Assembly: GCA_019118745.1 (NCBI GenBank)
Contig: DWYJ01000051.1
Span: 1 to 47,496, forward strand
Origin: Candidatus Desulfovibrio gallistercoris
GTDB lineage: Bacteria; Desulfobacterota; Desulfovibrionia; Desulfovibrionales; Desulfovibrionaceae
DNA: 47,496 bases
Reading direction: 5' to 3'
This document shows positions 27,364 to 35,431 of the stretch, piece by piece; position 1 is the first letter of the stretch; the number at the start of each line of letters is the position of its first letter. The position numbers and the translations under genes were made by a program. The notes beneath the pieces are model-generated. The model did not search any database and was not told the origin of the DNA. It worked only from the letters and a program-made list of their open reading frames with translations.

Positions 27364-27667
27364 TAGGGTCTGTCAACACTATTCGCTGTTTGTTTGGGGG
27401 AAGGGAACCCCCTCGCTCTGCTGTCGATGCCCGTAAGGCTCCTTCGTCTCCTAACGGGCACGGCCCTGCGGGCCGCCTTTCGGTCGCCGCCAGCGCGAGA
27501 GGGGTTTCCCTTCCCCCCAAGCCCCTCATCCCTTCCCCAGCGCGCTTTTGCGGAGGAAGAGTCCGAGACGCGAGGCGAGGCGACCCCGCCCCAAAGACAA
27601 GTAAAGTGTGGGAAGTTTTTCCTTATCAAGTTGAAAATACTTGAAAAATCTGTGTTAACAGACTTTG
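27364..27667. mobile_element. Family B MITE-like element, complete copy B2
   Basis: About 300 bp bounded by inverted ends: GTCTGTCAACAC at 27368-27379 and GTGTTAACAGAC at 27652-27663 (11 of 12 pair). Subterminal GGGGGAAGGGA near 27397 and TCCCTTCCCCCC near 27507 are also inverted, so the element can form a long cruciform. Between them sits family C sequence (27416-27490). No transposase is encoded; spread would need an enzyme in trans. No clear target duplication is seen. The 27363-27708 gap holds nothing else. Confidence 0.6.
27416..27490 (-). repeat. Family C repeat segment inside B2
   Basis: Contains GATGCCCGTAAGGCTCCTTC and ACGGGCACGGCCCTGCGGGC, the reverse complement of the unit at 31073-31170. 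It forms part of the interior of element B2. Confidence 0.6.
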
Positions 27668-27708
27668 AGAGAACGTATCCGGAACGCGCAAATGATGCGC
27701 CGGACTCG

Positions 27709-29217
27709 TTAGTCGATGGGATGACCGGCGGCCCGGTATTCGTTAAGCTTGTTGCGCAGGGTGCGGACGGATATGCCCAGCAGTTCGGCAGCCTGGGTGC
27801 GGTTGCCTGCCGTGGCTTCCAGGCCCTTGATGATCATGAGGCGCTCCATCTCGTGGAGCGGGATGACGGAGCCGGCAAAAGCGCCGGCCGCCGGAGCCTG
27901 TCCACCCGCGGTGGACGGGGCGGCCGCGGCGGGAAGCGTGGCGGGCTCCGCCGCCTCGGGCGAGGCTTCGCCGCCGGTCGGCGCAAGAGCCGGTCTTTCC
28001 GGCTGTACGCCGTCTTCCCCGGTCTCTTCGAAGATCGGCCAGCTGTCCTCTTCCAGCAGGAAGTGGCAGGGCTCTATGGGACGGCCGTTGGCCAGCAGCA
28101 CGGCGCGTTCCATGAGGTTCTGCAATTCGCGCACATTGCCGGGGAAGTCATAGGTGGACAGCCAGTCTATGGCCGCCTCGGAAAGGGAGGTGGGCGGCAG
28201 CTGGTATTCCCGCACGTACATGTCCATGAAGAAGCGGGCCAGCTCCAGCACGTCGTCGCCGCGTTCCCGCAGCGAAGGCAGACGCAGGGGGATGACGTTC
28301 AGGCGGAAATAGAGGTCCTGGCGGAATTTCCCCTGCTTGACCCAGTCCTCAAGATTTCGGTTGGTGGTTGCGAGGACGCGCACATCCACATGGACGGTCT
28401 CCGTGCCGCCCACGCGGTCGACTTCGTTCTCCTGCAGCACGCGCAGGAGCTTGGCCTGAAGGGCCAGATCCATCTCGGAGATTTCGTCCAGCAGGATGGT
28501 CCCGCCGTCCGCCAGTTCGAACTTGCCCAGCTTGCGGGAAATGGCTCCGGTAAAGGCTCCCTTTTCATGGCCGAAAAGTTCGCTCTCCAGCAGATGTTCC
28601 GGCAGGGCCGCGCAGTTGACCGCCACGAAGGGCCCGCGGGCGCGCTTGCTCATGGCGTGCAGATAGCGGGCGAACATTTCCTTACCGGTGCCGGATTCGC
28701 CGGAAATGAGCACCGTGGCCCGCGAGCCGGCGACCTGACGCGCCAGCTTGAGGACGCGCGCGATGGCCGGATTATGTCCCACGATGCGCGGGCCGCTCCC
28801 CTGTTCGGCATATTGCGGCTTGTGGCCGCCCAGCGTGCTGCTGGCCGGTACGGGCGCGGAGCGCTGCGGCGCACGGGCCACCGCCTGGATGCGCTCCACA
28901 TCGAGCGGCTCCAGCCAGTAATCCTTGGCCCCGAGGTGCATGAGGCGTTCAGCTTCCTGAGGGCTGCCCTTGTCGGTGATGACGATGACCGGCGGGAACT
29001 GCGGATCGTCCGCACCCACGGCCAGCAGATCCTCGACCTTGAAGCCCGGCAGGCTCGGGCGGGCAAAAATGATGTCCGGCCCCGACTTGCGGATAAAAAC
29101 CGAGGCGCCCTTGAGATTTTCCGCAATGCCCAGCTCAAAGCCGGCATCGCGCAAGGGTGGAAAAATGGCCGTGATGGCCTGCGCCGGAGCAAGGAACAGC
29201 AAACGCCGCGTCGACAT
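27709..29217 (-). CDS. Sigma-54-dependent activator with degenerate receiver domain
   Basis: A 502-residue NtrC-family regulator. Residues 1-120 look like a receiver, but the phospho-Asp position reads PDIIFARPSLPG (usual LxDxxMPG) and the late KP reads EP, so ordinary phosphorylation is unlikely. The AAA+ domain is intact: GESGTGKEMFAR (Walker A), ELFGHEKGAFTGA with the sigma-54-contacting GAFTGA, GGTILLDEISEMDL (Walker B), and R-fingers near YFRLNVIPLRLPSLRER. After an Ala/Pro/Glu-rich linker, a Fis-type HTH (GNRTQAAELLGISVRTLRNKL) ends the protein. ATG 29217 gives MSTRRLLFLAP; upstream residues lie in the divergent gene region. It diverges from larB by 94 bp. Its target is unknown. Confidence 0.88.
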   Translation of the reverse strand: MSTRRLLFLAPAQAITAIFPPLRDAGFELGIAENLKGASVFIRKSGPDIIFARPSLPGFKVEDLLAVGADDPQFPPVIVITDKGSPQEAERLMHLGAKDYWLEPLDVERIQAVARAPQRSAPVPASSTLGGHKPQYAEQGSGPRIVGHNPAIARVLKLARQVAGSRATVLISGESGTGKEMFARYLHAMSKRARGPFVAVNCAALPEHLLESELFGHEKGAFTGAISRKLGKFELADGGTILLDEISEMDLALQAKLLRVLQENEVDRVGGTETVHVDVRVLATTNRNLEDWVKQGKFRQDLYFRLNVIPLRLPSLRERGDDVLELARFFMDMYVREYQLPPTSLSEAAIDWLSTYDFPGNVRELQNLMERAVLLANGRPIEPCHFLLEEDSWPIFEETGEDGVQPERPALAPTGGEASPEAAEPATLPAAAAPSTAGGQAPAAGAFAGSVIPLHEMERLMIIKGLEATAGNRTQAAELLGISVRTLRNKLNEYRAAGHPID

Positions 29218-29311
29218 AACCAAGGGTATGTAACCCGTTGCGTCATACTTTGCAACACGGCAAACCTGTCCGGGGGTGACATTGGAGGCGTATTTCCGTA
29301 CAAAAAAGCGC

Positions 29312-30127
29312 ATGGAACAGCAGCATCTCGAACAGCTTCTCTCTGCCGTGGCCGCGGGGGACCTCAGTCCGTCCCTGGCCGCCCGGCAGCTTGCCCAGTC
29401 CACTCTTGAAGACAGTCTGAGCGGCCTCACCCTCGACACGCAGCGGGCCATGCGTACCGGCCTTGGCGAAGTGGTCTTCGCCCAGAACAAAAGCCATGAG
29501 GCCCTGCTCGGCGCGGTGTCCGGCCTGCATCAGGACGGCAGCCCCGTCCTCGCCACCCGCGTCAGCGCGGAGCAGGGAGAACTGCTGACCGGCGCGTTCC
29601 CGCAGGGCCGCTACTGGCCCATGACCCGCCTTTTCCTCCTGCCGCAGCGTCTGCCGGATGGAAGCAGCGCCGCCCCGCTGGAACTTGGCCCCCCCTGGCC
29701 GCAACAAGGGGACATCCTGGTCGTCACGGCCGGGGCCGCCGACATCCCCGTAGCCGCCGAAGCCTACGGCGCACTGCGTTTCTGGGGGCGGAACTGCGGC
29801 CTGATCTCGGATGTGGGCGTGGCCGGTCTGCACCGCCTCGCTCCCCATCTCCCCGCGCTGCGGGCCGCCCGCTGCGTCATCGCCGTTGCAGGCATGGAGG
29901 GGGCCCTGCCCTCTGTGCTGGCCGGCCTGCTCAGCTGCCCGCTGCTGGCCGTCCCCACCTCGGTGGGTTACGGCGTCGGGGCCGGCGGCAGAGCGGCGCT
30001 CTCCACCATGTTGTGTTCCTGCGTGCCCGGCGTGGCCGTGGTGAACATCGACAATGGTTTCGGCGCGGCCGCCTTTGCCGCCAAGATGGTGCCGCCCGCC
30101 GCCAATGACGGAACGTCCGCCGGATAA
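29312..30127 (+). CDS. larB: Nickel-pincer cofactor biosynthesis protein LarB
   Basis: A 271-residue protein of the LarB family, which carboxylates and hydrolyses nicotinic acid adenine dinucleotide in making the nickel-pincer cofactor of lactate racemase-type enzymes. The C-terminal half is AIR-carboxylase-like: VTAGAADIPVAAEA, ISDVGVAGLHRL, IAVAGMEGALPSVLAG, VPTSVGYGVGAGG and NIDNGFGAAAFAA. The N-terminal helix has LLSAVAAGDLSPSLAARQL. Start ATG 29312 is a choice: GTG 29276 is in frame, and neither has a clear ribosome site. No larC, larE or larA is in the window. A terminator follows. Confidence 0.88.
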   Translation: MEQQHLEQLLSAVAAGDLSPSLAARQLAQSTLEDSLSGLTLDTQRAMRTGLGEVVFAQNKSHEALLGAVSGLHQDGSPVLATRVSAEQGELLTGAFPQGRYWPMTRLFLLPQRLPDGSSAAPLELGPPWPQQGDILVVTAGAADIPVAAEAYGALRFWGRNCGLISDVGVAGLHRLAPHLPALRAARCVIAVAGMEGALPSVLAGLLSCPLLAVPTSVGYGVGAGGRAALSTMLCSCVPGVAVVNIDNGFGAAAFAAKMVPPAANDGTSAG

Positions 30128-30149
30128 GCAGCCATCTCCGCATCTTCCC

Positions 30150-30187
30150 GCCCCGTCAGCCAACAGGCTGCCGGGGCTTTCTTTTTG
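30150..30187 (+). terminator. Rho-independent terminator of larB
   Basis: GCCCCG..AGCC pairs with GGCT..CGGGGC around a short loop (30150-30177), followed by TTTCTTTTT. Confidence 0.85.
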
Positions 30188-30197
30188 TCCCGCCGCC

Positions 30198-30345
30198 TGG
30201 GCCTGTTCACATATTCGCTGTGTGTTTGTGGGGGAAGGGAGCCCCTCGCCTCACGGGGGAGGGCCCAGCCTTTTCACAACGGAACGAGAAAAAGCGTTCT
30301 CGTCATCCTTCCCCCAAGCCCCCCATCCCTTCCTCAGCGCGCTTT
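30198..30345 (+). mobile_element. Family B MITE-like element, left part (copy B3)
   Basis: GGGCCTGTTCACA then TATTCGCTG and TGTTTGTGGGGGAAGGGA align with the left end of B2 (27366 onward). CTTCCCCCAAGCCCCCC at 30308, with CATCCCTTCCTCAGCGCGC following, matches its right half. The interior differs, lacking family C, and I cannot place the right terminus. Confidence 0.6.
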
Positions 30346-30436
30346 TAGGGCGTTCCGTCTCCAGCAGCCGCGTTTTCCCGTTATCCCGTTCCCGCACGGC
30401 CCGTCCCCAAGCAAAAAGCAACAGCTTACGCACGGG

Positions 30437-30915
30437 ATGATGTTAAAAAAAAAATTATTATTTCATCATATTATATAAATTACGAACATAGATTCTCCCC
30501 GGATGTCCGCCCTGCGGCTCCGTCTGCTCCGTCATCTTATGGGCGCTCCGCCTTCCAAACCACTGCCGGCCGCTACACGAACGCGGACACTTCCCTTTCC
30601 CGGCCGCCCCGACACGCCGCGCAACGCCCTGGTTATTTCCATTATTTTTCTCATGATTTCCCTATGTTCCATGTGTTATACACAAAAGTTCATCACACGT
30701 TGCGCACATCCTGAAAGGGTCTCTTTCTGGACGATTTTCCGTTGCGGGGATGCCGCAAAGCAGTGGGCAACTCTTCTGCGCACATTTTTTGAACATCCAC
30801 AAAAAATTATGAAAATCCATAAGGATAGATATTTTTTCATCAAAGATGACATGCTGTTTTCCACAAAAAGAACAAAATCGATCCTCTCTTTACGCACACA
30901 TTACGCACATAAAAA
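30437..30915 (+). other. Candidate chromosomal replication origin (oriC)
   Basis: An AT-rich gene-free stretch 3.1 kb from dnaA. At 30440-30485 a run of A and T (poly-A, TTATTATTTCATCATATTAT) resembles an unwinding element. Downstream, same-strand DnaA-box-like 9-mers cluster: TTATACACA 30676 (exact consensus, identical to the E. coli R2 box), TTGCGCACA 30700, CTGCGCACA 30776, ACATCCACA 30793, TTTTCCACA 30857, TTACGCACA 30890 and TTACGCACA 30901. The last two are 11 bp apart, one helical turn. Common orientation and nearness to dnaA-dnaN-gyrB support an origin. An open frame at 30503-30925 through it is not credible as a gene. Confidence 0.65.
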
Positions 30916-31066
30916 AATAATATAAAAACAAATGATTAGATTATTCTTCACAAAAGTGTCCCATTACTCGCGCTCCATTGAAGAGCAAAGAGAACAGAAA
31001 GCCATTCTAAAAAAACAAAAACGTTGCCAAAGCGCACTGGGGAAAGGTGGCAGACTTGAAGGGAAC

Positions 31067-31196
31067 CTCACGGGCATCGACAGCAGAGCGCGACCAAAAG
31101 GCGGCCCAAAGGGCCGTGCCCGTTAGGCGACGCAGGAGCCTTACGGGCATCGACAGCAGAGCGCGACCGAAAGGAGGCCGCAGAGCGGCGGCAGAG
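31067..31196 (+). repeat. Family C repeat, partially duplicated
   Basis: CGGGCATCGACAGCAGAGCG followed by CGACC occurs twice, at 31073 and 31146. The interval (GGCGGCCCAAAGGGCCGTGC, CCGTTAGGCGACGCAGGAGC) matches the inverted copy inside element B2 at 27416-27490. It sits just right of the oriC candidate. No gene is seen. Confidence 0.65.
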
Positions 31197-31231
31197 AAAA
31201 GAAAAAGGAAGAGAGGTGTTCCTCTCTTCCT
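31190..31231 (-). terminator. Rho-independent terminator of the M23-kinase unit
   Basis: AGGAAGAGAGG at 31206-31216 and CCTCTCTTCCT at 31221-31231 form a perfect 11-bp stem with a 4-base loop. On the minus strand it is followed by a T-rich tail, TTTTTCTTTTCTC. It lies 220 bp after the kinase stop, with repeat A4 between. Confidence 0.6.
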
Positions 31232-31307
31232 CACGGATGATCAGGCGGATGGTCGAGCACGGCGTGGGGGATGCACAGGCTTGGGCAAGAAAGGCTGTTC
31301 CTTTTAG

Positions 31308-31385
31308 AGCATTTTTTGTTTGAAACGCATTACATCCCAAACCATGCGGCTTGTCGTTTCGTGAAAAAAACGCAACTTTTCCCCC
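31308..31385 (-). repeat. Family A repeat fragment, copy A4 (inverted)
   Basis: AGCATTTTTTGTTTGAAACG, AACCATGCGGCTTGTCGTTT and GAAAAAAACGCAAC match the inverted family A sequence. The far half is lost or diverged after about 31385. With the oriC candidate and family C it fills the 30128-31451 gap; I see no gene there. Confidence 0.55.
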
Positions 31386-31451
31386 GGATTGGGGAGGCGG
31401 CAGGAGTCCCCTTTACACACTGCGGAGAGCATCTACAGGGTACTGTCAGGA

Positions 31452-31964
31452 CTAAAGATCTCTTTCAGGATGGTAGTCGGAATCTATGAGGATGGCACAA
31501 TACCCGCGGGTCTCGCACATGTGCTGATAGCGCGCATTCTCCTGGATCAGATAGGGCAGAGTGCACCCATCGTCCGAAAGCCGCTTTTCAACGGCATCAG
31601 CATATTTTTTTATGTCGGAAAAATGGTTCAGCAGATAGTTTTTGCTCATCACAAGGCAGTAATAACGGATATCCCTGCGATACCGTTCTTCGAGATCATC
31701 CTGCCAGTCAGCGGGGATGTAGCCGCCCTCCACAATGAGATGCTGCCGGTTTTCCACCGCGGTCTTTATCATCTCGCGAACGATGGGCCACAGATATGCC
31801 TCAAGTTCCGCATCATCCAGGGGCGTCAGGGCGGTATTGCCGCTGCGTATGAGTCCCATTTTCAGGAGGTCGATGGACAGGCGGGGATAGTGGTGGCGCT
31901 CAACGAGCTTTTGCGCCAGCCGGCTCTTGCCCGTATGGGTCGCGCCTGTAATGATGATCACCAT
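31452..31964 (-). CDS. P-loop kinase/ATPase of unknown substrate
   Basis: A 170-residue protein with an N-terminal Walker A, ITGATHTGKSRLAQKL, right after the first strand. LSIDLLKMGLIR follows in the substrate-binding region, and LIVEGGYIPADW is a Walker B-like strand. The size and order resemble small-molecule kinases such as 2-phosphoglycerate or chloramphenicol-phosphotransferase-like enzymes, but no specific family is recognised. ATG 31964 follows GGAGGA with seven bases of spacing; the reading to 32009 is less likely. It is the last gene of a leftward group with an M23 peptidase and a 74-residue protein. Confidence 0.75.
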   Translation of the reverse strand: MVIIITGATHTGKSRLAQKLVERHHYPRLSIDLLKMGLIRSGNTALTPLDDAELEAYLWPIVREMIKTAVENRQHLIVEGGYIPADWQDDLEERYRRDIRYYCLVMSKNYLLNHFSDIKKYADAVEKRLSDDGCTLPYLIQENARYQHMCETRGYCAILIDSDYHPERDL

Positions 31965-32058
31965 CGCGCGTCCTCCCGAGCGCACGATCAGCAGGTGGAA
32001 ACGCTCCACGCCACGGCTGACGCTCAGCCTTTTTCAGGAAGTGCGTCCCCGTGCCGGG

Positions 32059-32283
32059 TCAGAGCACCACATTGATGACCGAGCCCGAACCTTCCATGCT
32101 GGCCGCTATGGCCAGCCAGTCAGGGCCCAGAAAGAAGGAACTGGAAGAGCGTACGGCCAGCGGGGAACTTGTGGTCACGGGGTCGGTTTCCCGTTCAGGC
32201 TCGCCGCTGACCACCAGGATCTGCCCCCCGACCACGCGCTGCCAAACGCCGCTCAACTGCTTGACTGGATCTACGAGCAACAT
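32059..32283 (-). CDS. Small hypothetical protein
   Basis: 74 residues. The ATG at 32283 follows GAGGGAGGGG, one of the strongest ribosome sites in the window. The sequence alternates strands (ILVVSGEPE, SGSVINVVL) with a Ser-rich middle, and has no signal or membrane segment. No family recognised. It sits 50 bp after the M23 peptidase and 94 bp before the kinase, same strand, so co-transcription is likely. Confidence 0.6.
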   Translation of the reverse strand: MLLVDPVKQLSGVWQRVVGGQILVVSGEPERETDPVTTSSPLAVRSSSSFFLGPDWLAIAASMEGSGSVINVVL

Positions 32284-32333
32284 GATTCCCCTCCCTCAAC
32301 TGCGGGGACGGACAGCCTGCGGACCGGCGGTCG

Positions 32334-33830
32334 TCAGCGCTGACGGCGGCGCTTGCTCTTGCCGTCGTCCTCCGCCTTGTCCTCTCCGCTTTCTTCCCGG
32401 ACGCCGGGAGAGGAAGCGGGAGCGACACTGACGATGCTGTCCACCGTATAGTCGGACAGGCTCTTTTCCCCGTTCAGATAGGCGCTCTCCAGCTTCATGA
32501 TCTCATTGAAGCGGGCCATGCCTGCCTTGGACACCGGCTTGCCGCGGGGGTTGATGGCCTTCACCGGATTGATGAACTTGCCGTTCTGCTTGAGACGGAA
32601 ATCCAGGTGCGGTCCGGTGGACAGCCCCGTGCTGCCCACAAAGCCGATGACCTGCCCCTGCCGGACGCGCTGACCCTTCTTGAGGCCGCGCGCATAGCCG
32701 GAAAGGTGGGCGTACCACGATTCAAGCCCGGCCTCGTGCTTGACGATGATCTGATTGCCGTAGCCGCCGGCCCAGCCGCGTTTGATGACCACGCCGTCCC
32801 CCACGGCCTTGACGGGCGTCCCCGTGGGCGCGCCGTAGTCCACGCCAAGGTGCGGACGGCTGTAGCCAAGCACCGGATGCTTGCGGTTGTGGCTGAAGCG
32901 CGAGGTTATGCGCGTGAAGGAAAGGGGCGCCTGCAACAGGGTCTTGCGCAGGTTCTCGCCCTTGCGATTGTAATACTGCGGGCGTTCCTTGCCGTCCTTG
33001 AAGTAGAAGGCTTCAAAGGTCTTGCCCTGATTGGTGAAGGTCGCGGCGAGGATGCGGCCATAGCCCTTGTACTCGCCGTCCCGGTAGCGCTTCTCCACCA
33101 GGACGCTGAAGCTGTCGCCGGGCTGGAGGTCGCGGATGAAGTTGATCTCCGAACCAAAGAGCTCGGCAAGGAGGATGGCGATCTGCGGGCCTTCGCCCAT
33201 ATCGGCCACGGCCTGGAAGAGGTTGTCCTCGATCTCGGCCTTGATGGTCTCCAGCAGGACCACATATTCGATGCGTTCCACCCGGGCGACGGGCTCTTCC
33301 ATGCCCTCCACCACCAGGCGGCTGTTCCCGTCGATCTCGTATTCAAAGCGCTTGACGCGGCCGGTGGCGTTGTCCGTCACCACCACGTAGGGCTGTCCGG
33401 CGCGAAAGGCCCGCAGGGAAAAGACCTGCTTGACGGCATTGGCGTACTCAAAGGAGCCTTCCGTGCTGACGCTCTCAAGCACCGTGCTGAGGGTATCCCC
33501 CTTTTCCACGGTGCCGTGCTTCACGGCTTCCCCGGTCGGGGGCGCGGCGTCCGCGAGCGCGTCGGGGGCCTGCAGGGGGGGCTTCGCTTCACCGCCCGCC
33601 GCATTTTCGGGCTCGGGCAGATGTTCTCCCCCGGCAGGGGAGGTCCCTTCCTGTTCCGCCTCCGGCACGGCAGGCGTTTTTGAAGAGGCCGTCCCCGCTT
33701 CCTGCCGGATCGGTTCAGGCGCCTGTGCGGGCGGGCGCTGCGCCTGCCCGCCGGAAATACCGAGCTGTACCGCGCTGACGATGCCGATGAAGACCAGCAG
33801 GACGATCAGGATGAACCAGATACGTTTCAT
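32334..33830 (-). CDS. M23-family peptidoglycan endopeptidase with LysM-like domain
   Basis: A 498-residue envelope protein with one N-terminal transmembrane or signal segment (IWFILIVLLVFIGIVSAV) and a Pro/Glu-rich linker to about 110. An OapA/LysM-like domain follows (VEKGDTLSTVLESVS), then the second domain of MepM/YebA-type proteins (VEKRYRDGEYKGYGRILAAT). The C-terminal lysostaphin-type domain is at about 320-430. Metal-site motifs are HLGVDYGAPTGT, WYAHLSGYA and GPHLDFR; the last has Asp where HxH is usual. The C-terminus is basic (KSKRRRQR). It cuts peptide cross-links or activates other hydrolases in the periplasm. It diverges from dnaA. Confidence 0.9.
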   Translation of the reverse strand: MKRIWFILIVLLVFIGIVSAVQLGISGGQAQRPPAQAPEPIRQEAGTASSKTPAVPEAEQEGTSPAGGEHLPEPENAAGGEAKPPLQAPDALADAAPPTGEAVKHGTVEKGDTLSTVLESVSTEGSFEYANAVKQVFSLRAFRAGQPYVVVTDNATGRVKRFEYEIDGNSRLVVEGMEEPVARVERIEYVVLLETIKAEIEDNLFQAVADMGEGPQIAILLAELFGSEINFIRDLQPGDSFSVLVEKRYRDGEYKGYGRILAATFTNQGKTFEAFYFKDGKERPQYYNRKGENLRKTLLQAPLSFTRITSRFSHNRKHPVLGYSRPHLGVDYGAPTGTPVKAVGDGVVIKRGWAGGYGNQIIVKHEAGLESWYAHLSGYARGLKKGQRVRQGQVIGFVGSTGLSTGPHLDFRLKQNGKFINPVKAINPRGKPVSKAGMARFNEIMKLESAYLNGEKSLSDYTVDSIVSVAPASSPGVREESGEDKAEDDGKSKRRRQR

Positions 33831-33973
33831 ATATTTTTTCCGTTAGCTCTCCGGCTGCAATATATACCCCGCCGCCATATTTCTGTCCAGCATTCCCCGG
33901 CCCGTCCGTTTTCGCCGTCCGGGGGCCGCTGTTTCGCCGTCCGGTAAGCCGCATCCCGACCGTGGGAGGGGGC

Positions 33974-34012
33974 TTTTCCACACTTGTTTCAGCGGGAAAA
34001 ATCGCGTATGTT
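33974..34012 (+). promoter_or_regulatory. dnaA promoter with DnaA-box-like operator
   Basis: TTGTTT at 33984-33989 and TATGTT at 34007-34012 are 17 bp apart, 43 bp before the dnaA start. TTTTCCACA at 33974-33982, one mismatch from the DnaA-box consensus, abuts the -35 box. This suggests autoregulation by DnaA. Confidence 0.5.
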
Positions 34013-34054
34013 CCTCCTTTGCTTCGAGTGGAATCGAGCGGTCGGGAAAGCACC

Positions 34055-35431
34055 TTGAGCAACAGGCATACACCATCTTCTCCCCCGGACCTGCTGCGCC
34101 GCACGGACGAGGCGCTGGAGCGCAGCCTCCCGCATGAACCTCGCCCCTGGCTGCACGGTCTTGGCGTGCTGGAAGCGGACGGAATGGTGGAGATCACGTT
34201 CCCCCATGCCCTGTACGAGCGTTTTTTCTCCCCGTACCGGCAGATGTTCGAAACGGCGCTGCGCCAGTGCCTTCCGCCGAGAACGCAGATCCGCTACCGT
34301 ACGGCCGTCATTCCCCGCCCTCAGGGGAAGCCCGGCGGAAACTCCCCCACAGGTGCGCTCGAAGGCGCGGGGGACAGGCCGGCCCCGCCCGTCCCGCTGC
34401 CGGAGCCGGCGGACGGCACGGCGCAGGCTGCCGATGAAGAAGCCCCCCCGCCGCCCGGTCCGCACAAGACGCTGGACGATTTTCTCTGCAACGCCAAGAA
34501 TGCCTTTCCCCTGGAAGTCATGCGGCGCATTGCCCGCCACGCCCCCGGAGCCGTTTTTCAGCCACTGCTGCTGTATGGCGGGAGCGGTACGGGCAAAAGC
34601 CATCTCCTGTCGGCCGTGGGCGCCGCCTACGCCCGGCAGGGCCTGCGGGTCCTGTCGCTGCCGGCGGCGCGCTTCTGCCGTCAGGCGGACGGCTGGGCAC
34701 GCCTGCCGGAACGCTTCTGGCAGACGGTCGATGTGCTCATGCTGGACGACCTCCAGGAGATCATCGGGCAGGAAGAATGGCAGGGCCACCTCGTTTCCCT
34801 GCTGGATCACTGCCCGCCGCGGCGGCAGGCCATCTTTGCCCTGACGGGCACGGCGCAGACGTTCAAGCGCCTGCAGAGCCGCCTGGCCGGAAGGCTGGAA
34901 AGCGGGCTGGTGACGGAGCTGCTGGAACCGGATCTGGAGATCCGCCTCCGCTACCTGCAGGAGATCTGCCGCCTGCGCAAGCTGCCCCTCTCCGCCGAGG
35001 AGCAGCTTTTTCTGGCCCGGCGCTGCCGGCAGTTCCGGCTGTTGCAGGGCATGCTGCTCAAGGCCGCGGCCTTCGCCGAGATGCGACAGGGCAGCCTGAG
35101 CAGGGAAGATATCGAGAACATCGCCCGTACCGGCGGCACGGAACCGGCCATCGGCCACCGGGAGATCGTGGAAGAGATATGCCGCCTCTATGCCCTGCGC
35201 CCCGAAGAAGTGCTGGGCAACGGCAGACGGCCGCAGCTCGTGCTGGCCCGGCAGATCGCCATGTACGTCTGTCGCCGCCGTCTGGGCCTCTCCTATCCCG
35301 AACTGGGGCGCATGTTCGGAGGACGTGACCATAGTACGGTCGTCCATGCGGTGAAAAAGATTAAACAAATGCTGGAAAGTAACAAAGATGTGCAGAACGT
35401 GGTTGCCGCCCTGGAAAAAAGCGCACCATGA
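34055..35431 (+). CDS. dnaA: Chromosomal replication initiator DnaA
   Basis: 458 residues from TTG 34055 (GGGAAAG four bases upstream); GTG starts at 34028 and 33962 are less likely because they crowd or precede the predicted promoter. Domain I is short; a Pro-rich linker spans about 85-145. The AAA+ domain begins KTLDDFLCNAKNAFPLEVMR, with Walker A GGSGTGKSHL (the usual DnaA form is GGVGLGKTHL) and Walker B VDVLMLDDLQ. Domain IV has the DnaA-box-reading GGRDHSTVVHAVKKI. Divergent initiators like this are usual in Desulfovibrio-type genomes, by my recollection. It leads the replication gene block. Confidence 0.93.
   Translation: MSNRHTPSSPPDLLRRTDEALERSLPHEPRPWLHGLGVLEADGMVEITFPHALYERFFSPYRQMFETALRQCLPPRTQIRYRTAVIPRPQGKPGGNSPTGALEGAGDRPAPPVPLPEPADGTAQAADEEAPPPPGPHKTLDDFLCNAKNAFPLEVMRRIARHAPGAVFQPLLLYGGSGTGKSHLLSAVGAAYARQGLRVLSLPAARFCRQADGWARLPERFWQTVDVLMLDDLQEIIGQEEWQGHLVSLLDHCPPRRQAIFALTGTAQTFKRLQSRLAGRLESGLVTELLEPDLEIRLRYLQEICRLRKLPLSAEEQLFLARRCRQFRLLQGMLLKAAAFAEMRQGSLSREDIENIARTGGTEPAIGHREIVEEICRLYALRPEEVLGNGRRPQLVLARQIAMYVCRRRLGLSYPELGRMFGGRDHSTVVHAVKKIKQMLESNKDVQNVVAALEKSAP

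Noticed and set aside
29218-29311. Sigma-54 promoter between the activator and larB
   Set aside because: The GG/GC spacing in the best match is one base too long.
30503-30925. 140-residue open frame in the gene-free region
   Set aside because: Overlaps the DnaA-box cluster, lacks a ribosome site and has no protein-like pattern.
31073-31170. Possible CRISPR-like direct repeat
   Set aside because: Only two repeat units, no spacer series and no cas genes; it belongs to family C.
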